Positions 7,055 through 14,814 of a stretch of 37,264 bases of DNA are shown here, in pieces. Position 1 is the stretch's first letter. Each line of letters starts with the position of its first letter. The stretch spans positions 1-37,264 of the IMG/VR virus record IMGVR_UViG_3300037189_033761. One strand, written 5' to 3'. The stretch is from a virus. Under the pieces are notes generated by a model. The model did no database searches, was not told the origin of the DNA, and saw only the letters and a list, made by a program, of their open reading frames with translations. The translations under genes and the position numbers were made by a program.

Positions 7055-7786
7055 TTAATTTGCTAATGCTGAGACAATAAACTTCATTGTAATATTGCCT
7101 ACGGTTGCATCAAAAACATAGACTCCAGTTTTACTAGAAAAGGAGCAATCGAGCTCTTTGAACTTCATAGAAGAAATTATTCTAAAGACTTCAAAATTCA
7201 ACGGTATAGCTGAACTTAACTGTATTCCTTCATAATCTTCAGAAATAATAAGCCCGTAAGAATCTACATTTGGTCTGGCTTTATCAGTGAGCTCACCTAG
7301 AACTGTATTATCTTTATATGATAAATAGATTTTATTGGAATCGGTTGCTATGCTACTGCCTTTAATAAGATTCTGTAGATTGTTGTGTGTGAAGGTAAAC
7401 TTACCATCAAAAACAAGTGATGTGAGTTTCTCTACATTTAATTTAGGGGAAATAATTATACCGTCTTCGAATAAATGATATTTAAATCTAATGCTATTTG
7501 AAGAATAAGAAATATTATTTTTATTAACATTTAAATCAATAGAAGATGAGTCAATAACTGTAAGAATTCTAATGAGCTTGTTTAAGTCTGGTATGTTGAG
7601 ACATTGGTCTTCAGCTTTAGTGTGATTTTTAAATGTCGCATTTAAAATTATGGTATTATCGTTAGTAGCAATAAGTGAACTAAACGTATCACCCTCTGCT
7701 TTAATAACAGCACTATTCGTTACCTTGCTTATAGGGGTAAGAAAACTATTAACAAAAGCATTCTTATCTTGAATGGAGAGGTTCAT
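7055..7786 (-). CDS. 45: Sliding clamp, gp45-like
   Basis: 243 aa (T4 gp45 is 228). It is the processivity ring for the polymerase and, in T4, the mobile activator of late transcription. Recognition is by overall clamp-like beta pattern and features such as 'KIYLSYKDNTVLGELTDK' around residue 152 and a hydrophobic C-terminal strand. It lies downstream of gp32 and of a Pro/Gln-rich small gene. A perfect 8-bp inverted repeat with a 3-nt loop lies in its 5' leader, 4 nt before the start codon, which could control its translation or transcription. Confidence 0.85.
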   Translation of the reverse strand: MNLSIQDKNAFVNSFLTPISKVTNSAVIKAEGDTFSSLIATNDNTIILNATFKNHTKAEDQCLNIPDLNKLIRILTVIDSSSIDLNVNKNNISYSSNSIRFKYHLFEDGIIISPKLNVEKLTSLVFDGKFTFTHNNLQNLIKGSSIATDSNKIYLSYKDNTVLGELTDKARPNVDSYGLIISEDYEGIQLSSAIPLNFEVFRIISSMKFKELDCSFSSKTGVYVFDATVGNITMKFIVSALAN

Positions 7787-7790
7787 TCTA

Positions 7791-7809
7791 TATCTCTATT
7801 GTAGAGATA
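7791..7809 (-). promoter_or_regulatory. Perfect hairpin/operator in the 5' leader of the clamp gene
   Basis: TATCTCTA and TAGAGATA are exact inverted repeats around a 3-nt loop. They occupy most of the 28-nt gap between the upstream stop and the ATG at 7786. No T tract follows in the direction of transcription, so it is not an intrinsic terminator. Confidence 0.6.
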
Positions 7810-7814
7810 GATTC

Positions 7815-8162
7815 TTATTTATCAAGCAATTTTATAATTGTATTAAGCTGAGAAGATATTTTATCTAGAGCTTCTTGTACTACATTGGTAGTAATGGGTG
7901 GTGCAGCAGAGAATTGTGGAGCAGCTACAGGTGCATTAATTTGAGGTTGCTGTGGTCTGGGAGCTGGTTGTTGCTGCGCAGGAGCTTGTTGTACCGGTAT
8001 AGAGTTTAAAATATTTTGTACATTGAGAATATTACCTTTGAGAGTATTAGTCTTACCTATAATATTTTTATCTAGTTCTTTTATTTCTCCTAGATTCTGT
8101 CCCATAAACTGAAGAGCCAGCATTTTAGCTTCTTCAGGTGTAGGTTCTCTAAATGTATTCAT
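7815..8162 (-). CDS. Hypothetical protein with Pro/Gln-rich linker, after gp32
   Basis: 115 aa, not recognised. An N-terminal helical part (residues 1-55) and a short C-terminal helix (about 92-115) are joined by a linker of Gln, Pro and Ala. This is the architecture of a small oligomerising or tethering protein. It starts 3 nt after the gp32 stop and so is probably co-transcribed with gp32. The N-terminus (MNTFRE) resembles the late head-targeting tails, but context is early/replicative and I do not count it as one. Confidence 0.6.
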   Translation of the reverse strand: MNTFREPTPEEAKMLALQFMGQNLGEIKELDKNIIGKTNTLKGNILNVQNILNSIPVQQAPAQQQPAPRPQQPQINAPVAAPQFSAAPPITTNVVQEALDKISSQLNTIIKLLDK

Positions 8163-8165
8163 TAA

Positions 8166-9011
8166 TTATAGATCTTCTAGAAGTTTTTCCAAGCTCTCGT
8201 CAGTTGCTGTCTTAACAGGCTTGGCTGTAGTTTCAACTTTAGCCACTACAGGCAGTTCAGTCTTTGGTTTGACTTCAACAACTGCATCTTCTTCTACATC
8301 TGACTTGCAATGATAATGTTTGTCCAGCATATCCTTTAGCTCATCATAGGACTTAACAGTAATATACGATTCGAGATCAAAAGCACTCTTTAGAATCTTA
8401 TCGTAATTATCTTCATCAAGACCTTCAACTTCTTTGGGAGTTGTAAACTTTGAAGATACATATGTCGGATAATCTCCTTGCTTTTCTACCTTAATCTTTA
8501 AATTAACTCCTTTGGGAGAAAGATCGAAAATACGAGGGCCAAGCTCTTCTGCATCTTCGCCTTGAATACCATCCATAATAATCTTGTTTAACTGGCGACC
8601 AAAGCGAAGAATCTTCACCTTGTTATTGTTGTCACTATTAACTGGGTCATTAATAACATAACAGTTAACAAGCCAACGCTCTGTTCTCACAATACTCTTA
8701 GCTTTTTCTTTATCCTGCTCAGTCCCATTTCTAAGAACACGGTAACGCTCTTCAGCAATAGGATCACGCTCATTCCATGTAGTTGGGCTTGTGAGTGTAA
8801 TTAATTGGCCAGTAGAAAAGCTGTTCCAGCCATGAGAATAATAATGCAAAAATGTCTTAGCGGGGTCCTTAATATTAGGCAGAAGTCGTACTGTATATGT
8901 ATTGCCAGGTTCAGTACGCAAAAAATCTTTTTGCTTATTTGCTCCGCTAGAAGTCTCTTTAGTTAATGCGCTCTTGATACTTTCAAACATTGAAGAAGTT
9001 AGTGAATTCAT
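8166..9011 (-). CDS. 32: Single-stranded DNA-binding protein, gp32-like
   Basis: 281 aa (T4 gp32 is 301). It coats ssDNA and coordinates replication and recombination with UvsX/UvsY, gp41 and gp43. It has the basic N-terminus, the 'YTVRLLPN' strand near residue 40, the aromatic-rich core ('FLHYYSHGWNSFSTGQ' near 54, 'ERWLVNCYVI' near 112) and an acidic C-terminal tail. The protein has only two Cys, far apart, so the zinc-binding site of T4 gp32 is missing. It lies next to the gene in the gp59 position and the bS21 gene. Confidence 0.88.
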   Translation of the reverse strand: MNSLTSSMFESIKSALTKETSSGANKQKDFLRTEPGNTYTVRLLPNIKDPAKTFLHYYSHGWNSFSTGQLITLTSPTTWNERDPIAEERYRVLRNGTEQDKEKAKSIVRTERWLVNCYVINDPVNSDNNNKVKILRFGRQLNKIIMDGIQGEDAEELGPRIFDLSPKGVNLKIKVEKQGDYPTYVSSKFTTPKEVEGLDEDNYDKILKSAFDLESYITVKSYDELKDMLDKHYHCKSDVEEDAVVEVKPKTELPVVAKVETTAKPVKTATDESLEKLLEDL

Positions 9012-9017
9012 ATAAAA

Positions 9018-9695
9018 CTATGATATATGAGATTTAGAGATGTTCAACTCTTTTTTTAAATTATTTTTAAGTTTATCTAAACCATTAATAACAAGATGCT
9101 TACATTTAGAAGAATTTAGAAATTTTATTTTTTTAAGATTTAATTTTTCTAAAAAATCAGATTCAAACATAAAGCGCAAAACTTCTGTATCAGATTTTGA
9201 TAAAACATTATTTAAATTGTCAAAACTTAAGATTGAGTATAGGTTAATGTCTCTATTTTTTAAGTGTAAAAGGAAGGAAAACATATTGTTTGTCTTGTGT
9301 GACAAATATTCTGTTAAATGTAAGTTGTTGTCTTTGCAAAAGTTGTAAATATATATGAGTGATTTTTTAGTAAAAGCTAATTGTTCTTCAGAATCGGGAT
9401 CTAGATTACTTAAATTTTTGCAATGTATGGTATATGCTTTTACTGCTTTGAGTGAATTAAAATAGCATAGATCAAAAAATTGCTCATCATTATATAGTTT
9501 ATAGGAAGCAGTAAAAAACGCTAGCGGGTCAATATCCTTATGCTTGTTAAAAAAGAAGCTTAATTTCTTGAGACAAGCACCTGCCTTTTCATCCAAGTCA
9601 TTAAAGTTTTTTCTTACTGTATATGGCTTGTTTTGCGTTGTTCTTGAGGCTTTGAGATGTAGGTTGTAAAGGTATTTTTCGTAATCAGAAATCAT
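9018..9695 (-). CDS. Conserved-looking phage protein in gp59 position
   Basis: 225 aa, all-helical, function not established from sequence. Notable segments are 'KPYTVRKNFNDLDEKAG' near residue 23, 'IDPLAFFTASYKLY' near 55 and 'KAVKAYTIH' near 83. In T4 the gene directly upstream of 32 encodes the helicase loader gp59 (217 aa); length and position match, but I cannot see a clear residue-level match. The start ATG overlaps the bS21 stop (ATGA), so it is translationally coupled. It ends 6 nt before gp32. Confidence 0.55.
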   Translation of the reverse strand: MISDYEKYLYNLHLKASRTTQNKPYTVRKNFNDLDEKAGACLKKLSFFFNKHKDIDPLAFFTASYKLYNDEQFFDLCYFNSLKAVKAYTIHCKNLSNLDPDSEEQLAFTKKSLIYIYNFCKDNNLHLTEYLSHKTNNMFSFLLHLKNRDINLYSILSFDNLNNVLSKSDTEVLRFMFESDFLEKLNLKKIKFLNSSKCKHLVINGLDKLKNNLKKELNISKSHIS

Positions 9696-9898
9696 TTATA
9701 ATTACGCCATTTTAATCTAGCAAACTCTTTTTTCAACTTTTTACGTTTGCTTGGCTTATTAAAATATCTTCTGTATCTAAGCTCTTCTATAATTAAAGAT
9801 TTTTGTACTTCTCTGCTAAATTTATTATACATCTTGTCGAAATACGGCTTTTCAACACTCTTGCTTTTGTTTAATATTACTTCAGATTTAATAATCAT
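9692..9898 (-). CDS. rpsU: Phage-encoded ribosomal protein bS21 homologue
   Basis: 68 aa, about the usual bS21 length. From residue 24 it follows the bS21 pattern: a helix with 'KFSREVQKSLIIEELRYRR', then 'YFNKPSKRKKLKK' matching the family's RR..Y.KPS..RK..K core, and a basic C-terminus. bS21 sits on the 30S platform next to the 3' end of 16S rRNA and affects mRNA selection. It is embedded in the replication operon with ATGA overlaps on both sides. To my knowledge bS21 is among the ribosomal proteins reported in phages, including marine ones. A role favouring phage leaderless messages is my inference. Confidence 0.8.
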   Translation of the reverse strand: MIIKSEVILNKSKSVEKPYFDKMYNKFSREVQKSLIIEELRYRRYFNKPSKRKKLKKEFARLKWRNYK

Positions 9899-10176
9899 AG
9901 TCTGTTAAAGTTCTTAGAATTTAAAAATTTCATTATATATTTACTCTTATAAAGCGTAGAATCAAAAAATAAAAAATATTTTAACGCGTCGTAGTTATTT
10001 TTAAAATCACAATAGTCTACTAATAAATCTCTAAACCGCTGTTCTTTTAATACTATTAAAAATACATTAGCTAAATTTATTTTTTTAGGCTCAAGCAGAG
10101 CGCAAAATGTACAAAATGATAAAAATAAATGGTTTATTTCTATTTCTGATATTTTTTCAGCAGGATTTATGCTCAT
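9895..10176 (-). CDS. Hypothetical protein in gp33-like position
   Basis: 93 aa, not recognised. It is helical and Phe/Leu/Lys-rich with three Cys near residues 22-25 and 55. ATGA overlaps join it to both the DHH gene before it and the bS21 gene after it. In T4 the late co-activator gp33 lies two genes upstream of 32; this protein is similar in length but shows no clear gp33 signature, so that identity is speculative. Confidence 0.5.
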   Translation of the reverse strand: MSINPAEKISEIEINHLFLSFCTFCALLEPKKINLANVFLIVLKEQRFRDLLVDYCDFKNNYDALKYFLFFDSTLYKSKYIMKFLNSKNFNRL

Positions 10177-11063
10177 GTTATTGGGTATAGAAGCTTGCTA
10201 AGCTCTAAGAATATTTTTGTTATTTTTCCACCAGCAACAGATGCATCGCCGCCGCCATCAAAAACTTTCTTAGCAAGAACTCCAAGATCTACAGGACACT
10301 CTCTTTTTTTTCTAATGCTTACGCTCGATGATGCTAAGTTGACACTAATAGCAATATCACAGTCATATGTTTTTATAATCTTATCACAAATTTCAGATGG
10401 ATATATGTTATTGAACGTACTACACACTACAGTATTATTACTACTAATCTTCAAATTGCCCTTAAAGATTTTAAGGGATTTAAAAGTTAATTCTATTTTA
10501 TCGGTAATATTGGTTATTAAATTTTCTTGCTGCTCAGTAAACCCTGCAAACCCATCTTTAAATGTATTAAAAAATGTTGTAAGCTTGTCGTTATTAAATG
10601 AGCTAAAAAGATAATGCAATTTTAAAGATTCGGAAAATTTAAGCTGATAACTATCGTAATCATCTATTAGCGAAATTAAAATTTTTTCTTCTCTAGTAAA
10701 AGGCGTCTTTAGTTTTTCTTTAAGTTTTTTATAAAGCAATAAAGTACAGCTTGATGCTTCTTGCGATTCTTGTCTTAAATTTTTGAATAATGTCTGTGTT
10801 ACATTACGGTGATTAATATACACAACGTTAGGTAGATCAACGATATCACGAATTGCGTCAGTGATAGCTATGTCGCATATATAAATCTTTTTGTACTGTT
10901 CTTTGTTTTTTAAATTTAGAAAGTCGTCCTTAATTGTTTTCTCAGAAGTGCGTGTGTGGCCAAAATCTAATCCAATATATTTTCTTAATAAGTAATAACA
11001 ACCAGCGCCGTCAATATCACAATCAGTAAATAAATATAGGTCTTCCCTGATGTTAGAGCTCAC
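10173..11063 (-). CDS. DHH-family phosphoesterase-like protein with degenerate DHH motif
   Basis: 296 aa, GTG start. The N-terminal DHH-type domain has 'TDCDIDGAG' at residues 13-21 (motif I), 'ICDIAI' at 61-66 (motif II) and a late Asp pair 'LIDDYDSY' near 132. The signature Asp-His-His is replaced by Asn-His-Arg (residues 83-85). The C-terminal DHHA1-like part has 'GGGDASVAGG' where GGGH is usual. Relatives are RecJ and nano-RNase enzymes that hydrolyse DNA or RNA ends. The altered residues suggest changed metal binding or loss of activity. It lies just downstream of helicase gp41 and overlaps the next gene by ATGA. Confidence 0.75.
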   Translation of the reverse strand: MSSNIREDLYLFTDCDIDGAGCYYLLRKYIGLDFGHTRTSEKTIKDDFLNLKNKEQYKKIYICDIAITDAIRDIVDLPNVVYINHRNVTQTLFKNLRQESQEASSCTLLLYKKLKEKLKTPFTREEKILISLIDDYDSYQLKFSESLKLHYLFSSFNNDKLTTFFNTFKDGFAGFTEQQENLITNITDKIELTFKSLKIFKGNLKISSNNTVVCSTFNNIYPSEICDKIIKTYDCDIAISVNLASSSVSIRKKRECPVDLGVLAKKVFDGGGDASVAGGKITKIFLELSKLLYPIT

Positions 11064-11092
11064 ATTCTATTTTACTAAAAAAAGTTGCTAAA

Positions 11093-12418
11093 TCAACTTA
11101 ATGTAAGGCTATTCAGAGTAGCAATAGAAGAAGTAGAGGCTTCCGTATCGTTGTTGATCTCGTCTTCTGTGAGAGTTAGTGTAGAGTAATCAATCTTCAT
11201 ATTACAAACACCATAGTTTTCACCAAATCTATTCTTCATTAGACCCATCTTAATAACGCCTAATTCTTTATCTGTGTCTTCTTGCCAAATACTCAATATT
11301 ACATCTGCAGTGTGTCCAAGTCCCATAGATTCCGATAAAGTATTGAGTCCAGGGTCACTTATGTCATAACCAGATCTATTTAGCTGTGTTGCAGAAATGA
11401 TTGGGAAATCAAAAGAATAACTTATAGCTCTCAATTGTTCAGTTACATTCTTAACTCTTTCATATGTGTTTGTTCCAATAGTTGAATGAAGTAAGTTAAT
11501 ATAATCAACTACTAGTGCATCAATCTTAACACCTTGATCTGTAATTTTCTTAATAAACGCTTTAAGATGATTACATGTAATTGTAGATGGTGGAAATTCT
11601 TTAATAATTAGCTTTGCTTTAGAATTTTCATTTTTGTATTCTTGTAGCTGCTGAAATAGCGTAGATGATTCAGATTTTAATTGATGAAAAGGTATTTTAG
11701 TTATATTTGCACAGATACGCTTTGCATATATAAGCTCAGGCATTTCTAAGGAAACCAACAAAACAGTTTTGCCTTGAGAAGCAATATTAGCAGCTACGTT
11801 ACCAAGAAAGATACTCTTTCCAATATTAGTTTCACCAGCAAAAACATATAATGCTCTTCCTTTCTCTAGAAACCCTCCACCCATCTTTTTATCAAGCCAC
11901 TTCCATTTAGAAGGAATATATCTCTCTTCTGTATTTAAATCATCGACAATAACAGAAACATCTTCCAATAAGTCTAACCCTATATTAGTTGCAAGGCAAA
12001 TATTACATGCCTTTTCAAATTTTTGCAATACAGCTGCTGTGTCAACCTTACCTTTCGTAATATCATCAACAGTTTCTAGCATTGTAGTATATACTGCTTT
12101 CTCTTTTAAGAAAGATTCTGTATTAGCAGTGAGCTCATCAATGTTATAGCTTTTGTCAAAATCCTTGATTACGCCAACAGCTGCTTTGAAGCTAGCTTTG
12201 AGTTCATCGGTAACAAGATGTGCTTTGATTTCTGTTACATTGGGCCGTGTACCGCGTGTAGAATAAAAGTCTTTAATAACATCAAAAATATTTTTAATAT
12301 CTTTACTTTTAAAGTATTCTGGCTTGAGATGATCAATAATAGAAGCAAGATATGAGTCGTCGGTTAGCGATTTATAGAGTATAATATTCTCAAAAAAATC
12401 TAAATCTAGCTTCTCCAT
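11093..12418 (-). CDS. 41: Replicative DNA helicase, gp41-like (DnaB family)
   Basis: 441 aa from the chosen start (T4 gp41 is 475). It is the 5'-3' hexameric helicase that unwinds the fork and recruits primase. The RecA-like core has Walker A 'GETNIGKS' near residue 195, Walker B 'ALVVDYINLL' near 305 and the 'SATQLNRSG' motif near 345. The N-terminal third is the helical collar domain. I prefer the ATG at 12418 over a GTG at 12433 because a TATAAT box ends 6 nt before it. It follows the glycosyltransferase gene by 7 nt. Confidence 0.92.
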   Translation of the reverse strand: MEKLDLDFFENIILYKSLTDDSYLASIIDHLKPEYFKSKDIKNIFDVIKDFYSTRGTRPNVTEIKAHLVTDELKASFKAAVGVIKDFDKSYNIDELTANTESFLKEKAVYTTMLETVDDITKGKVDTAAVLQKFEKACNICLATNIGLDLLEDVSVIVDDLNTEERYIPSKWKWLDKKMGGGFLEKGRALYVFAGETNIGKSIFLGNVAANIASQGKTVLLVSLEMPELIYAKRICANITKIPFHQLKSESSTLFQQLQEYKNENSKAKLIIKEFPPSTITCNHLKAFIKKITDQGVKIDALVVDYINLLHSTIGTNTYERVKNVTEQLRAISYSFDFPIISATQLNRSGYDISDPGLNTLSESMGLGHTADVILSIWQEDTDKELGVIKMGLMKNRFGENYGVCNMKIDYSTLTLTEDEINNDTEASTSSIATLNSLTLS

Positions 12419-12424
12419 AATTCT

Positions 12425-12430
12425 ATTATA
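12425..12430 (-). promoter_or_regulatory. TATAAT -10 box before helicase gene
   Basis: Perfect -10 hexamer 6 nt before the ATG at 12418, overlapping the stop codon of the upstream gene. It implies an additional, nearly leaderless helicase transcript. Confidence 0.5.
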
Positions 12431-13100
12431 CACCTACTTTTGAATATTCCCTAATAAATCTTTCTTCACTATCAACAAACAATTTATTATTAATATCAAG
12501 AAGCCCAGGAGAACTATGAATTACCCATATAGGCGCAACACCAAGCTTTAGCTTCATATCATTAGCATCAAGTGAGCTTGCAATGTCGTAGTGATGAAAA
12601 GTATAGTTTTCATTAAACTTCCAGTTTGTATTTTTTATGCTTGAAGTTTTAATGCTAAGAAAGAGCCCATCAAGAACAGCTACTCTGCAGGGAGTTACAC
12701 CAAAGCTCGTCATAGCAATTTCCTTGGGACCTGCAGGGTGTGCGACAGCACCTCTCAGATTGTCGCTATGAAATCCTCCACACATCAAATGCCACAAAGC
12801 AGGTTTTTGAATCTTAGGATTAATGCCACCTGCAAGCCCAACAATATCAAATTTCTCATGAGCTTCTTCAAGCTTCTCACAAACCGCAAGATCATCAATA
12901 TAAACATCATCATGAACAAATACAATATATTCATACTTATCTTTACACTTCTCTAGAAAGTCATTATAGCGTTTGCTCAGCCCTTCAGTATTGTGCTCGT
13001 TAAAGGCCATATATACTTTACTTCCAAGCTTTGCTACTGATTTATAGTATGGTGTGTGTTTAATGTCGTCTCTTGTAACACTATAGAATGCTGTTTTCAT
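12426..13100 (-). CDS. Glycosyltransferase-like protein (GT-A fold)
   Basis: 224 aa. It resembles the small GT2-related group with a StrF-like domain: a 'YIVFVHDDVYIDD' strand with the metal-binding Asp-Asp near residue 64, 'DIVGLAGG' near 85, and a C-terminal 'FHHYDIASSLDA' near 168 typical of GT-A active sites. It presumably transfers a sugar to a phage or host acceptor; donor and acceptor are unknown. It follows the amidotransferase gene directly, so the two may share a pathway. The helicase gene follows. Confidence 0.7.
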   Translation of the reverse strand: MKTAFYSVTRDDIKHTPYYKSVAKLGSKVYMAFNEHNTEGLSKRYNDFLEKCKDKYEYIVFVHDDVYIDDLAVCEKLEEAHEKFDIVGLAGGINPKIQKPALWHLMCGGFHSDNLRGAVAHPAGPKEIAMTSFGVTPCRVAVLDGLFLSIKTSSIKNTNWKFNENYTFHHYDIASSLDANDMKLKLGVAPIWVIHSSPGLLDINNKLFVDSEERFIREYSKVGV

Positions 13101-13783
13101 TATGTAAAAAATGGTGAATTGGATTTGAATGTACCTACAGATGTCAGACCTTCTACAGTTTGTAAGTAGAGTACACCCTCTTCTAGAGGTTTATAATCGC
13201 TATATTTAATAGATGAAAAATTATTGGTAAGGAAGTCAGCATAGAGTGTACTGCCTGAACGAGCAAGATATACGTGATTGTTCTTAGAATTTAAAATCCA
13301 AAGACCGAAGTTACCGCGAAGCATCGAGAGCGCGTTGCAGATAATATTAGTTTCATTTTTTTCACTTTTACTATAGTGATCTATTAGAGCGGGTATCAAT
13401 GATGAATCAACATCATTAATTGTTTTATATTTTTTAAGTAGTGCTCTAAGTTCTTTCTCATTGCTCAAAACACCATTGTGCGCAATATACCATTTGCCTG
13501 TATTAAAAGGGTGCGATGTTGCATGTGAGTATGCTCTGGCTGCAGATGTTGGAGCTTGTGAGTGTCCGAGATAGTTTTTAAAGTCGTTGAAACTCTTTCT
13601 TTTATTGTGTTTCAATTCAAGATATAGTTTATCTGTTAGCTTAAAGACGCCTGCAGATTTAATAGATGCATGTAAAGATTCATCAATCATTATGGATCCA
13701 TATGCAAAATCACCGCGAGCCCTGTTTTTAGCATAGAGCTTTACATACGTCTTATATTCACTAGATCCAAATATTCCGCACAT
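13100..13783 (-). CDS. Class II glutamine amidotransferase
   Basis: 227 aa. The chain starts Met-Cys-Gly-Ile-Phe-Gly, so Cys2 becomes the N-terminal nucleophile after Met removal. Other family residues visible are 'RGDFAYG' near 22, 'GHSQAPTS' near 72, 'HNG' near 98 and 'DVDSS' near 123. Stand-alone GATase II domains release ammonia from glutamine for a partner enzyme, which is not obvious here. Candidates are the adjacent glycosyltransferase pathway (amino sugar) or the QueC pathway, since Gat-QueC fusions make amidated 7-deazaguanine in some phages. A TATAAT box lies 8 nt upstream. Confidence 0.85.
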   Translation of the reverse strand: MCGIFGSSEYKTYVKLYAKNRARGDFAYGSIMIDESLHASIKSAGVFKLTDKLYLELKHNKRKSFNDFKNYLGHSQAPTSAARAYSHATSHPFNTGKWYIAHNGVLSNEKELRALLKKYKTINDVDSSLIPALIDHYSKSEKNETNIICNALSMLRGNFGLWILNSKNNHVYLARSGSTLYADFLTNNFSSIKYSDYKPLEEGVLYLQTVEGLTSVGTFKSNSPFFT

Positions 13784-13791
13784 TACGTAAT

Positions 13792-13797
13792 ATTATA
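13792..13797 (-). promoter_or_regulatory. TATAAT -10 box before amidotransferase gene
   Basis: Perfect -10 hexamer 8 nt before the ATG at 13783. It shares a 38-bp divergent region with the plus-strand late box at 13807-13814, pairing an early-type and a late-type promoter. Confidence 0.5.
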
Positions 13798-13806
13798 GTA
13801 TAAAAT

Positions 13807-13814
13807 AATAAATA
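13807..13814 (+). promoter_or_regulatory. Late-type promoter box (AATAAATA)
   Basis: One mismatch to TATAAATA; ends 7 nt before the ATG at 13822. Confidence 0.6.
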
Positions 13815-13821
13815 TTTCAAC

Positions 13822-14769
13822 ATGAATAACGATTCAAAGCTCATATTTGAGGCTTATTTTAATAAACAGTCACTTTTAAATGAATTAGACTATGGTGCTT
13901 CTGATTTTGGTGGTGCTTTTGGTGGTGTCATTAAAAAAGCCAAATCCAATGAACTGCCTGGTAGAGGTTATTTGATAGGAAATATTGCAGACAGTCTTGG
14001 AATATCTCAAGAAGAAGCTGCTAATAAATTGACTAGTGCAGTCTTTTCTAATCTTTTTAAACAAAATAAATCTACAATAGCTGGACAAGAGGTGGAGTAT
14101 GTAAATCCTGCCAAAAATAAAGATCAATTTATGGTTGAGGTTAAAAAAGCTATTACAAAAGCTATTGACAGTCTCAAGAAAGAAAACCCTCAATTAAAAA
14201 TACCTGGAAGCGATGCAATAAAAGGCTACACGGCTAGAGTTTTAGTTAATTTAGGTACATTTATAAGCGATGTAGTACCTACAAAAGTAGGAATAAAAGC
14301 TCCAGTTGCTGCTGTAAAAGATTTAAGATCTGCAATAATTAAAACAGATGCAAAATCAGTAGCATCTGTTGAGTCAACGGAAGACAGATACATAAGAAGT
14401 AATGCTAAATTTATTCGCGATTTTCAAAGAGTATATGCTGAGATGCCTGATGAAATAGCAATTAAAAAAGGTGATGATTTTTATAAATCTGAAGCTTTGA
14501 TGGATGCAGTAAAAGATGCTATAGTGCAAGCTTATGATGTAAAAACTTCTAATGATAAAGAATTTTTAGCAGATTTTGTTAGCTCATTAGAAGCAAAAAG
14601 CGGCTATACTTTATCTACAGAAAAAAAACAAGCTGAAGGTGAAGGTACAGGTGAAATTTCAACTATAGAAGATAGCGGTGGGTTAACTCCAGTAGAAATT
14701 TTACAAGATCTTGGAACTTGGAGTAGAGATGCAGGCTTTGATCAATTCGATAAATACAGCTCTTATTAA
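13822..14769 (+). CDS. Hypothetical late protein with capsid-targeting-like N-terminus
   Basis: 315 aa, not recognised. The N-terminus has two hydrophobic-x-Glu sites, 'LIFE' ending at residue 10 and 'LLNE' ending at 22, followed by a Gly-rich stretch (residues 24-45), as in head-targeted T4 internal proteins. The rest is largely helical, Lys/Ala-rich and lacks enzyme motifs; the C-terminus is acidic with Gly. It is transcribed from a late-type box against a minus-strand replication block and followed 45 nt later by the mutase gene. A head-internal structural protein is my inference. Confidence 0.6.
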   Translation: MNNDSKLIFEAYFNKQSLLNELDYGASDFGGAFGGVIKKAKSNELPGRGYLIGNIADSLGISQEEAANKLTSAVFSNLFKQNKSTIAGQEVEYVNPAKNKDQFMVEVKKAITKAIDSLKKENPQLKIPGSDAIKGYTARVLVNLGTFISDVVPTKVGIKAPVAAVKDLRSAIIKTDAKSVASVESTEDRYIRSNAKFIRDFQRVYAEMPDEIAIKKGDDFYKSEALMDAVKDAIVQAYDVKTSNDKEFLADFVSSLEAKSGYTLSTEKKQAEGEGTGEISTIEDSGGLTPVEILQDLGTWSRDAGFDQFDKYSSY

Positions 14770-14814
14770 TTTGCTGGCTCTGGTTTATTTTGTTTAATAT
14801 CATAAGTTAACTAG

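Noticed and set aside
7815-8162. MNTFRE N-terminus as a head-targeting tail
   Set aside because: No hydrophobic-x-Glu site, and the gene sits in the gp32/gp45 replication operon without a late box.
10195-10614. Plus-strand open frame opposite the DHH gene
   Set aside because: It is antisense to a gene with clear family motifs and lacks a promoter or start context.
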